Below, piece by piece: positions 13,301-25,300 of a DNA stretch of 64,000 bases (position 1 is its first letter; each line of letters starts with the position of its first letter). Position numbers and translations under genes: made by a program. The DNA is taken from the NCBI GenBank assembly GCA_008921705.1, contig VFFE01007026.1, positions 151,914 to 215,913 of the forward strand. The letters are read 5' to 3'. The stretch is from Burhinus oedicnemus (Eukaryota > Chordata > Aves > Charadriiformes > Burhinidae). The notes beneath the pieces were generated by a model that saw only the letters and a program-made list of their open reading frames with translations, was not told the DNA's origin and did no database searches.

Positions 13301-16300
13301 GAAACTGTTGTCATACTTGCCTGTATGACACAGACAGAACAGAAGTGATACTTAAATCAGTGAAGAAGCATTTTGCCAGTATTAGGGACTTCAGCAACAC
13401 TTACCCCAGCCAAGAGCCCCAGTCTGACCATGTGGAATGAATTAAGTTATTGTGGATGACAGTGTTGGTTTTGCCAGCTGTCTGGCACATACCTCTCCTT
13501 GTTGGCTGTCTCACTGCCGAGGATCATGAAGGTCTTCAAGTGACAATAAAAATTTACAGCAGAATAGATAAAGTTCTTTGCCTGATCAGAAGGCTTTAGT
13601 TTGTATGACAACCAGTCTTGGCTTTCTGTTGGAGCTAATCTGGTTTTAAGCAATACCTTATTTTAACAGCGAAATAGGAAATTTAAATTGAGAACTGACT
13701 TGTATTCACTTTAATGTGTTCTCCACCTCAGACTACTATGATTTTCTGTAGCTGAAATAATCATATGAAAGCTATTTTTCTTCTGTTTTCAAAATGTGCT
13801 ATTGTTTAGTCTTAAAATTCAGATCAAGATTCAAATTAACTCAAATAGCTTTTATTTTTAAAGCATCTGTATTTCTGACTAATTAATTCTATTTGACATT
13901 TAGCTTTCTTCAGCAGCCTCGCAGTGCTGGTACATTTTGCTCACTGAATACTGTGTGACATTTCCAACCTAAGTAACATGAGTTCACCTTGTATTGTGAA
14001 GGTGCTTACCTTCACTTTCAGTATAAAGTGAAGTGACAGTAATTAATCTTATTTCCTTCCTTGAATTCTTCATCCTATGCTTCATGTTCTCTAGCATGCC
14101 CTAAAATCATGAGATGATGTAGTAATAAGGGGATACATTAAAAGTTTTTTTTGGGTTAGAAGGTCGGTGTGGGGGTAAAAAAAACTAAAACCAACATTGC
14201 CCAAACCAATCTTCCTGAGGTTTTACATACTTTATCTTGTCTTGTAAAGAAATATGTGTAAGGTAAACAAATTGTTCCATTGTTTTGAAGATGCCAAGAG
14301 TTAGTTGGCATTCGTCTTCCAAAACCTCTCCAGTGCCATTCTGGGTTTGTCAGTCTTTGGAACAGATGTAACTGTGAGGTTTATTGTTGGTATTGAATAA
14401 TGGATGAACACTTTAAGAATCAGGGGAAATGCATGAGTAGGAATAAATTGATAACTTGAAGGGTGCTGGCATATAGGTTAAAAGAAAATAGTGGATGGCA
14501 ATGGTATGTGAAACACTTGGCTGGAAATCTATAGGGAGCAGATAGCCCCGTATAAAGCAAAATCCCTTCTTTTGACTGTTTTAGTCATGCTACTAAATTC
14601 CCATGCGTTCAGTGGAGTACTGAGGGAGCTGAGTATGTTGTTTCTGTCTTTGCAGGATCCTGACGGTGAGCATGCCAGGAGAGCGATGCAGAAGGTCATG
14701 GCAGCAGCTGGTGGAATGGGTATTGGTCCAGGCCCGGGCGGCCCCGGCATGATCAATATCCCACCTAGTATACTCAACAATCCCAACATACCCAACGAGA
14801 TCATTCATGCCTTACAGGCAGGGAGACTTGGAAGCACTGTCTTTGTTGCAAATGTAAGTGCTGTGTAAACCCTGAGCAGAATATCTGGGTCTTAACTGAG
14901 TTAAATCTAATGTATTAGAAGAAAAGCCTTAGACTTTCAGCTCTGTTCCAGTGAAACTGAGTAGTAACTTATTCTGTGGCTACTCTTGTTGATTCTCTGT
15001 GCTCGTGAAGTTGTAAATTAAGATGTATCCTATATGTTACAGTGTTTGTTAATTTGTATTTTTGAACAAAGCCAAGAAGGCTGCATTAAGTTCTATAGCA
15101 TTCTTTATGCTATTTCAATTTTATCCTATCTCCGTGAAGACCCTTTGTTTAAGATTGCTGGTATTGGGAAAGGAAATGTAAGAACACTAAAGCTGGTTTT
15201 GGATGGAAGTCTTTCTCTTACTTCTAATATCACTTGTCTTCCAGTTGGATTACAAGGTTGGTTGGAAGAAACTGAAAGAAGTATTCAGCATGGCCGGTGT
15301 TGTGGTTCGGGCAGACATACTAGAAGATAAAGATGGCAAAAGTCGTGGGATCGGCACTGTCACTTTTGAGCAAGCTATAGAGGCTGTTCAGGCTATATGT
15401 ATCCTTGAAGAGTAATGATGGTAAATAGTAGGCAAATAACTTACTGAACAAAGCAGGGTGAAAATATAAATTGTAGTATTACGAATGAGGATATTGCCGT
15501 GTCACAGTAAGTCAAGCCATTGCAGTGGATGGAAAATGTAAGAAAAACCGAAAAAGATAAAAAAGTCCATCTTGAAAGAATTGTAGCCGTTTGCTGAGGA
15601 TCATTAACAAAGTGGATTCTCTTTCCCATGTGGATATATGTGTTTCTAGCCCAAATAGTAAATTTCTGTCTCTAGGTTGTAGCTAGTATTAAAATGCAAG
15701 TTCTGAGAAAAGATTTCTCTTAAATTCCTGTGGTAGAGGTAAAGATGCATACAACAGATCTGTTTGCAATGTGAGATGGCTTGACCTAGTGTGTTCCTCT
15801 GTTCCCTGTACACTTACGCTGTGCGAGCAATGGTTTGCTACATAGCTGTCTACAAAACCCAAACCAAACAACAACTACAGCATGCGTGATCTCTCAGCTT
15901 GTGGCTGTGGTATGGAAAGGAGGAAAATATCACACCCCCTCCCCCCCAAGTTTCTCTTCCTGTGTGAATGTTAATTCCGTTCTGCATATGCACCTAATAA
16001 GTTAAGCCCTGTGGGAGGAAGGCTTATACAAATTCCACATGATTTATTAGCATGGCATACTTCAAAATTTGGCTATTTGTTGATTTGGAAATGTTGAACT
16101 TTTACATGTTTTCTCCTGCTGTAAATGGCTAAAGTTGCTGATGAAACATTTAAACACATAGGCTGGTTTGCAGTCACACTTTGAGTGATCTGCTAATGAA
16201 CTTAGTCTTAACCAGAAGAGTATTTTTAACCCATGTTTTAATTTTAGAAAGCCATTCTTTGAATATTCAGTTATTAGGATTTCAAAGCTTTTTAGTTTTG

Positions 16301-19300
16301 GAGAAGGTAGAAGGATTTTTGCTAATCTTAAGAAGTGACCTGGAGAGCTGTGGTTTTCTGACTATGTTTTTGTACTCTGCATCAGATAGCACTTTAAAGC
16401 TTTAAGACTCTGTGGTTCTAGCACTTGAACAATGATCCTTAATGAAACAATAGCGATGTTTAACGGGCAGCTGCTGTTTGACAGACCGATGCACGTAAAA
16501 ATGGTAAGTATGTTCAAATTCTTTCTGCTTTTTGAACCGGTAATTGAGCTCCTGATTTTTGGATGTGTGGTTTCACGTTTCGGTTGAAATATGGGGCGGG
16601 GGGATGTGTGACTTGCCTAATTTCTAGTGATGTCAACTCACGCCATTGGGGAAGGTTAATTCTGATTATTTTTTGCTAGAAGACAATCATAAATACAGTG
16701 AAGATTGCTTAGCTTTAGGTTTCTTTGTTTTAACTTCAAAAAAAAAAGAAATGATTTCTTACTTTTCTCGCAAACTTTAATGTATTCAATTGTGTTTAGG
16801 ATGAACGAGCCTTTCCCAAAGGAGACTTCTTTCCTCCAGAGCGACCCCAACAACTTCCTCGTAAGTCTCTCCTGCATCACTGAACATGTTACGTTTTTTT
16901 TTTATTTTGCTGTTCAGCAACTGGGGCCCGATCCTGGCCCCAGTAAAACTCTGGTTCAGACTTTGGAAAGCTGGGGTCCAAATGGTCTGAATAATATCAA
17001 AGGGGGAAATAGTAAAGAAGAGCTGCTCAGTCTTGGGGATTTTTTTTTTTTGGCTAGTTCAGCTCATAGTGAGGAGCTTGTCTTTAAACATTATCCCATT
17101 CAAGTTCTCAAGGCTTACAAATCTCTCAATTGCAATTGAAAGACCCCGATGCCTTGTAAAATTACTGTTAATAGCAAGATTTAATGGAAACATAAATTAA
17201 TCAGTCAGTAGGGAAAAGTGTGCTTCCTTTTACCTAATGGTATTCTGGGTATCTAATGTTTTTCCTTCAACTGAAAGGGCTGAATTGAGGACCTGAGATT
17301 CTTACAGGTCTCCAAGTTTCTAAAGGGGATCTTATCAATGTATATAAATACCTGAAGGGAGGGTATACAGAAGGAGGGAGCCAGGCTCTTGTCAGTGGTG
17401 CCCAGGGACAGGGCAAGAGGCAGTACACACAAATTGAAAGACGGGAGACTCCATTTCGATATAAAGAAACATTACTGTGAGGGTGACCGAGTACTGGAAC
17501 AACAGGTTGCCCAGAGAGGCTGTGGAGTCTCCATCTTTGGAAATACTCAAAAGCTGTCTGGATAGGGTCCTGGGCAACCAGCTCTAGGTGGCCCTGCTTG
17601 AGCCAGCAGGGTTGGAGCAGATGACCTCCGGAGGTCCCTTCCAACCTCAACTATGCTGTGATAAGATACTGAAAGTATTGGACAGGAAGAGTCTGGGTTG
17701 GAAGGGAAGAGCTAGAGGTGGGACAACACAGGCTTAATTTTAATACAGCAAGAATGTAAAGTGTGGCTGTTAACATAATTCTGTTAATTCAGCTGATTGC
17801 TGTTTTCTTAGGCATGGGAACCAAACCTGTTGTGTGCTGCTAACTTGCACAATTTTAGTGATCATCAATCAATCTGTCCCTTAATTAGTTCAGTTTTCTG
17901 TGTATCTGTCAAAGCCTTGTTTCAGCAGCAGTATCATTCCTGATTTTTAGTGCTGCCTTGACTTTCTATAAGGGTTTGCCTCTTTTTCAAGAGAAGGTCA
18001 TTGGGTTCCAATTGAATTATCTCTGTATAAAACTCAACAAATGCCAATGGAAGCCTGTTTCTTGGCCTTTATTGGGGCGGGGAAGGGGTATCTTGTGTTG
18101 TTTTAAAACAAGATTCAACACTCCCTGTGTTGTTTATGCTGAGCTGTAAACGAGGAAGTCCTCTTCTCATAGACAAAGAACGCCATTAAGCTGTTGTTTG
18201 GTGCAAGCAGAGAACTCTTTTCTTCCTGATTGACTATAAGGAAAATACGAGGGCTTTTTCTTCTTTCTTTGCACTGGGGGAATCCTTAATTCATTTGGGT
18301 ACAGGAAGATTCAAAATTATGCCTGGGAATGATATACTTTGTTTGCTCAGAGAAGAGGCTGGCTGTGTGCTCTGAATTCTATAGGTGGCTATCATAATGA
18401 TAGGTTGAACTTTGTGGTTAAATTCTTACCTACAAGGGAAGAACCTTGGCAAAGGTGGAAATAAGCCATTTGTCAATCAAGGGTAATGTGCAAAGGTTAG
18501 AATATCTTTATACTAAATTGCCCACTCTATTCTCCTTAGATTGAGGAGTTGCACAAAATAAGCAGTGTTCTAGCCAGTTATTTTTCAGGAGTCAGCTTAA
18601 AACCAACCAACCAAACAAGCAAGTTTTCTCAGTAGTAAGATGGAAAATGGATTATGAGGAAAAAATATTTGAGACAGTTTTTAGTATATTTCAAGACACA
18701 TCTACTCTGAATTTACTATACACTTTCATGCTTTAAATACGCACCCCAAAGTGGGAACACAGCAAGCTTTTTGGAGAATGGAAGTCAATTACTTAAGAAT
18801 AAAACTTGCTGTTTTGTCAAACTATGGAAAGAAGGCTTTTTTGATATCTGAATATTTTCTTCAGATGGTCTTGGTGGTATTGGCATGGGATTAGGACCTG
18901 GAGGTCAACCTATTGATGCAAATCATTTAAACAAAGGCATGGGAATGGGCAACATGGGACCTGGAGGTAAGAAGATTACTCCTATGCTTTTGTTTCATGA
19001 GAGCTTTAAGCTGTGTAGAAGGTAGATAGCTTTGTTCTGCCTACACAAAAAGTTGAAGTGTATTAGGAGTGTTAAAGCCAAATGAGTTTTTGTTGAGCTA
19101 AGTAATGAGCTTGATAATGGAAACTTGAATTTAACCAACTACTCCATTTTTTTTTCACTGTGGTCAAGGCACAGCTCTCATTTTCTGACTCTTGAGCATG
19201 AGCAGCAGACACTGCAAATATACATTAAACTTTTAAAACCATCTGTCACTTTTAACACTTATTAGTGGGCTTGCAAATCTTTGTTTAGGATATGTTTAAA

Positions 19301-22300
19301 TAGCACAAGTTTTAAAGAGCCACCTAAAAAGTAGCACACATTCAGCTTTCAATTTATAAATGCCTATGGGTTTTTCCCCTTTGCTGCTTCATTTTCTAGA
19401 AGGAATGTTGCAATCTACTCAGAGTTATCACATGTAAGCTCTTCAGTCCAAACAGTGGACGTGTTGTATGGTCTCTATTTCTACAGCCAGTCTAATGGCT
19501 GAACGTTTGTAGAATTACGTCTACTATATAAAGCTTTCTCTTTTATTTTGAGGAATGGGAATGGAAGGCATGGGCTTTGGAATGAATAAAATGGGAGGTA
19601 AGCTGTGGTTTTTTTGACATGTCTATAGCTTGGGCTTTCTGAAAGTCATGTAAACTTAGCCATATGTGTCTGGCAGGCATTTGTGTTCTTTGAAATTGTC
19701 ACCAATTTAGTAGTAAATTGTTCCTTTTTGAGTCTTATTAAAACTGCTGTAGGTGTATGGGGAAGGGTTAATACCTCGGATAAAACATGACCAATGTTTT
19801 TGTCATGTAACTTATTAAAACTGACCTTGGTTTAGAAGACACGGTGTGACCAAATTCTGACCAAATTTTGTTTTGTGAATCTGCGATACAGAGTTGTCTG
19901 GTGCCTGTGGAAATGTTCTGTGAAAAGCAGCTTATGTGGGGGAAGTGTAGTGTTAAGTTGAAATGCATTGCTAAAGAATTCCTGAAAAATATTTTCTTTT
20001 AGGAATGGAAGGTCCTTTTGGTGGCATGGAAAACATTGGTCGCTTCCCAGCTGGAATGAACATGGGCAGAATGAGTGGTAGGCACTCATTTTTGTATATC
20101 CAACTCCTGACTAGTGTTCTCTCAAAGTGTAACCCTGGGGAGACTCTCTAGACGGGTCATTTTCCTCTTCTCAGCTTTTATAGGAAAAACTTAAAGCTTA
20201 CAGCTGACGTGGTGTCCACAAGTCACTCACGGTCTCTGAGCTGCAGAAAACTAGTGATTCGTTGAGGTTGTTTTGAAGGACTGGTTTAGAAAGAGATAAA
20301 CTGTGCTCTGTCTGTGTTCACCAGAAAGACTTCTCCAGAGCAAAGTGACTGCCTCGAATGTGTTTGTCCATACTGAGATGAGTCCTGCTTTTTGTTGGTT
20401 TTTTTGGTCTCAAGAAGACGCGATAAAATGATCAGGAGAGCATAATAAATAAACTTGCCTTGCTGTTAATCTTTAAAAATTATGCCTGTATTAAAACGTT
20501 CTCTCGGGCGTCATTTAGACATGCTGAAGAACATACCAAACTTAATATTTCAGAGATGGATCGTGCCATGGGTGGAGGATTTGAAAGAGAATTTGGAAGA
20601 AATGAAATGGGAATGTCTCGTAGTTTTGGAGAGACCTTGGAGAGAGGAATAGGTAAGTACGCTAAGCTAAGTACTTTTACTACCTGCTTTTCATACCTGA
20701 ACTCTACATAAAAATCATGCATGTTTTGTTATAACAAAACAGATGATATTTTATATGTATCTGCTGTAATAGTCTGGATTTGGTCAAACTCCTAAGAGCT
20801 GTGCAGAAGGCAGATGGATACACTAGTAGTGATCTGTGGGGCCGTGTAATGGATTGTCAGATGCAACAGGAAACCTTCTGACGGTCTTAATACACTGCCT
20901 GGTGTCCCAGAACTTCATGCCAAACTTCCATATGTGTGTGTGGCAAAGAGGAAGGTTCTGAATGATGCATGACCCAGTCCTGTCACTAAAACATAGTCTG
21001 CAGTCTAGACAGTAGGGAGGAAGAATACACTGAAACCTTAATTTCCTTCCTTTCCTCCCAGACATTAGGAATCTGGTATAGACTCAAATCACACATCAGA
21101 TGACTGAAGAGAACACCTTACTGCGCAAGTCATGCAGCACTAAAATTAGTTTTCTTCTGTGGGTCTTTCCTTTTGAACCTCAGTGGGAAAAGGAAGACTA
21201 TCGATATAGCAATTAACTTGGTGTAAAATATTATTTGAACTTAGCATGGATAGTGCAGTGCTATTCTGGTTGTGGCAGCTTTGAGATGGCAAATGGTATT
21301 AATTGTCCTTTGTGGAAAGACTCAGAACTCGAACATTTCTAATGTCTTCTGTGAGCATCTATTCTGTGTGTGTACAGCTTGATTCAGCCAGTTGCCAGTA
21401 CGGTGTCCTTATTCCTGAGATTGCTCTGTTATTGCTGTGCTCTGTTGATTTGATATAACTTAAATTCATTTTTAAAGAAAGTGAAACGCAGTACACTCTG
21501 TCATACGGCTTAGATGCGGATCTTGTATGGAAGGAAAGGTGACTTCTTTTTTAGTAAGTCATTAAGAAAAAAAGGCAAGAATGTCCTTACCTTAGTTTTA
21601 AGGTTGCAAGGGAAATACAGCCTTGGGAAAAAACCTGAAAGCGCTTAAAGCAGCAATTCAGTTATGGTAGCTCACTGCTTTTTTTTAATATAGTATAATA
21701 CAATAAAAATAGTTTTCAGGGAGATAATCTTTAAATAGATAAGCAATATTATGCGTTAAGACACTTCTGAAAAAAGATTACTGGAAGACTAGAAAAAAAT
21801 ATTTGTAGACTGTCAGCTCCTCTGGCATTGCCCACTTTTGAAATGTTACTGGTAAGATACTGAATTTTTTTTCAGTGAAAACAAAGTCCTGCTCCTTCCC
21901 GCTGCCTGTATAACATTTAAATTCCTAGCAAGTTGCCCAATGACTCTGGAAATATTGGACTGTTTTGGTAATGAAGTACTCAAAACTGCAGAATTTCTGA
22001 AACAAAGCTGAACCTAAATATCTCAAAGTAGGCAGACCTCCTCCCCTTCCCAATTTACATAATTAATTTTATTTGCTTAATGACTGAATCACAACATTTA
22101 ATAACCAAGGCTTGGCTCTGCCTGCCTGCGCAGGATTAGCCCTTTTCTGGAAGACTCTAAAAACAAATGCACAATGCCGCTGGCTTTCAGGTGAAGAAAT
22201 ACTAAATGTGTGTTGCTCTTGTTTCTTCATTTAAAAAAAAAAAAAAAAGGCAAGCCAACTTGTTTGCATAAGTACAAATGTTGTGTAACTCGAAACCATT

Positions 22301-25300
22301 CTGTGGTATTTAGGGTACTTCTGAAGCTTGAAATACTGAAGCAGATGAGAGCTGTTCATAAACGTGGTGGCTTCAGTTTTCTTGAGCGTAGGCTCACCTT
22401 AGGGTTATATACCTTGTTTCTCTTCAACAAATATACATAGATAATTTAAGTATACACTTCCTTCAAGGGTTTTTCCCCTCAGATAGGTATCAAATTCAAG
22501 ATTTTTTTTTTTTTTTTAATAGGGCTGCAGTGCTAAACTTGATTTGACAGATAAGCTAAAATCCTTCATACAATAGCAAGATGGCCTAAACTGTTCCTTT
22601 TTACTGCAGGAACTAGAAAACTCTCTAGCAGAGTCAGGACAACTCAGCCAAGGGATTTTATGACGCAAATATAGAAACCCCATACTTGCTTGGGTTTTAT
22701 GGCACAGGCAACCTTCTTAGATTTCTTTCTACATTAAAAGGCCAAGCATGCTTTGTGACTCTGTAATGGCTATTCTGCTGTGGTTCTTGTGTGGAATTTG
22801 CTTGCTTTTTCTTGGAGCTCTAGTGATAAGAGGGCTCTTAGATTTGGGCAAGCTTTTCTTGTAGAAGTCTCTCCCTGGTTTGGCAGAAGCAATCTGAGTT
22901 GTGTGCCAAGGATGATGTGACTTCATTCATCTTCCAAGCAATCTGTATTTGAACTGTAATTTCAGTTACTAAATTACTACTCTCGCTGTGTAACCCCCAG
23001 TGTACTGCACGAGACAGCCAGCAGCTAAGATGATACTTAAAATACTACTTTTGCCACCTAATCTTCCCCTGGGTTTGCATACGCCTTCAAAACTTTCTCC
23101 TGTGTTTTTTTTGGAAGGCTTTCTTTGTGTGTACAGAAGTTAAGCTCCTTAGTGAAAGGCTGAATCTTTCTCCATCCCAACTATAATATGTGGTCTGAGA
23201 TGACTGCTCCTCTAAACCACGTGTCGTAGTCCTGATGGTCTGCGTAATCAACAGTACACTACTTAAGGTCTCAAACGTTGTTCCATATTCTGCAGCAACA
23301 GAGCACAGTTTGCAGTCACTTTTCTGAATGATGATAAAGCTTAAAGCATTTCAGTAGTGTAACCATGCATTAACAGGGGGGTGTTTTTGTCCCTGTATGA
23401 TTACTGATAATCCGTGTGTTGTGTTCCAGGTGGTGGAAATGCCAGCATTCCTGGGATTGAGAGGATGGCACCTGGCATTGATCGTATGGGCTCGGGAATA
23501 GAAAGAATACCTTCCGGGATGGGGCATGGGATGGAGAGAGTAGGGTCAGAAATAGACAGGATGGGTCTTGTTTTGGATCGCATGAGCTCCAACGTGGAGC
23601 GAATGGGCTCAGGAATTGACCGGATGGCCCCTCTGGGCATAGATCACATCGCTCCTAACATTGAGAGGATGGGCCCGGCTATTGAGAGAATGGGTTCTGG
23701 CATAGAAAGAATGGGTTCTGGAATAGGCTTTGGTATCGAGAGAATGGGTGCTGCCATTGACCGTGTCGGCACCACTATGGACAGAATGGGATCAGGTGTA
23801 GAACGTATGGGTTCTGGCATGGATAGGATGGGTATAGGTATGGAGCGTATGGTCCCTGCTGGAATGGGAACTGGAATGGGTCAGGTGATAGAGAGAATGC
23901 CAGCTGGTTTGGATCGCATAGGTGCCACTCCTATGGAAAGAATAGGAATAGATCGTATGGGTGCTGCTGGCATGGAGAGAATGGGCTTGGAGCGCATTGG
24001 AGCCACTAATATGGAAAGAATGGGTCCTGCTATGGGACAGGGCATGGGAGCAGGCATAGATCGAATGGGACTTGCAATGGGAAGCAATTTTGAAAGAACA
24101 ATGGACATGGAACGTGGAAACTTTGCAGGCAATTTTGCAGGCTCCCTTGGAGGAACTGGAGGACCTGCAGCTGGGGTGGCCAGAAAAGCCTGTCAGATAT
24201 TTGTGAGAAACGTGAGTAGCCTTCTTCCTTCTTCTTCTTCCTGAAACTAATTGGTACTGACATGTTGATCTCATCTGTGCTCGGTTGACTTCGGTCAAAA
24301 TATCTAATACTGGATGCTGCCAAGGGTGGAGTTAGGTTGGCTTTTGTGAGTTGAAGCCATTTCCTTCACGGGAGAAGAGCTCTCTGCATCTGTTAGTGAC
24401 GATGCTGAACAGCGGCTGTCCCAGGATGGAAAATATGTTTTGAAGAGCTGTCAGTGCTTGCAAGTTGTTCACCAGATCCTCAGTAATGGTCTGTTCTCCT
24501 CTCTTCACAGCTGCCTTTTGATTTTACATGGAAAATGCTGAAAGATAAATTTAATGAATGTGGTAAGTTACTTTATCACTGGTAATTACTCTGAGACTTG
24601 AATATGAATTAAACAGTAACTCCTGGATCTCTGTGTCCCTGACACTAGTATCTTAACTAAAATTTCACTTGGACTTACTGAAATACTACATCTTTACGTT
24701 GAAAAGTGTTATGAGGATTTTTACCATCCCTGCTATACCAGCAAAAGTTCTGCAGTATTGAAAAAAAAAAAAAAAATGCCTGGCCATTTGATAACCCAGT
24801 TAACACATGCTTTTTCTGAGCATTTGTTCCCCTCTCCATCTTGGGGGCTGGGTTTGTCATGTGGAATCTTTGGAGCTGCAGAAAGAGATAGGAATAGAGA
24901 TACGGAAGTCATGAGAACTGCCGAAAAGCATCTGCACAGACTTTTTTTTAATCTAAACGAACATAGTTGTCTGGGAAAACTGTCCTTCAAAAAAAATAAT
25001 TAAAAATACTCTGAATTCAGCTACTGACTGTTGAGGTGTGCTGTTCAGCTTCAGGGAGTTTTTTCATGGCAGCGGTTGCTGTGCCCAGACCTTGCTCCCC
25101 AATATCTTGTGCTGCTTGTCCGATGGCAAAACTGAGTCCCATCCTCATCAGTTAGGATGTGAAGTGTGCATTGACAAGTTGAGCAGGGCTTTTTAGCTTG
25201 TGCTTTGCTCCATTCATCTGCTTCTAATGCTGCTGCTCGAGTGAGAATTGAGTGAAACAGTTTGAATTAATCTGTCTCTCAAACAGAGAACGCTTCTTTA

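Noticed and set aside
16705..17139. 144-codon frame spanning HNRNPM exon 9
   Set aside because: It reads exon 9 in the wrong frame. The true frame gives DERAFPKGDFFPP with proper splice sites.
22185..22235. Possible alternative HNRNPM exon after TTTCAG at 22.19 kb (reads GEEILN)
   Set aside because: Similarity to the human EILSNALKR segment stops after a few residues, and no donor in suitable phase follows.
23792..24298. Long minus-strand frames opposite the HNRNPM Met/Arg repeat exon
   Set aside because: They are antisense shadows of a repetitive coding exon; His/Ser-rich repeats mirror the ERMG codons.
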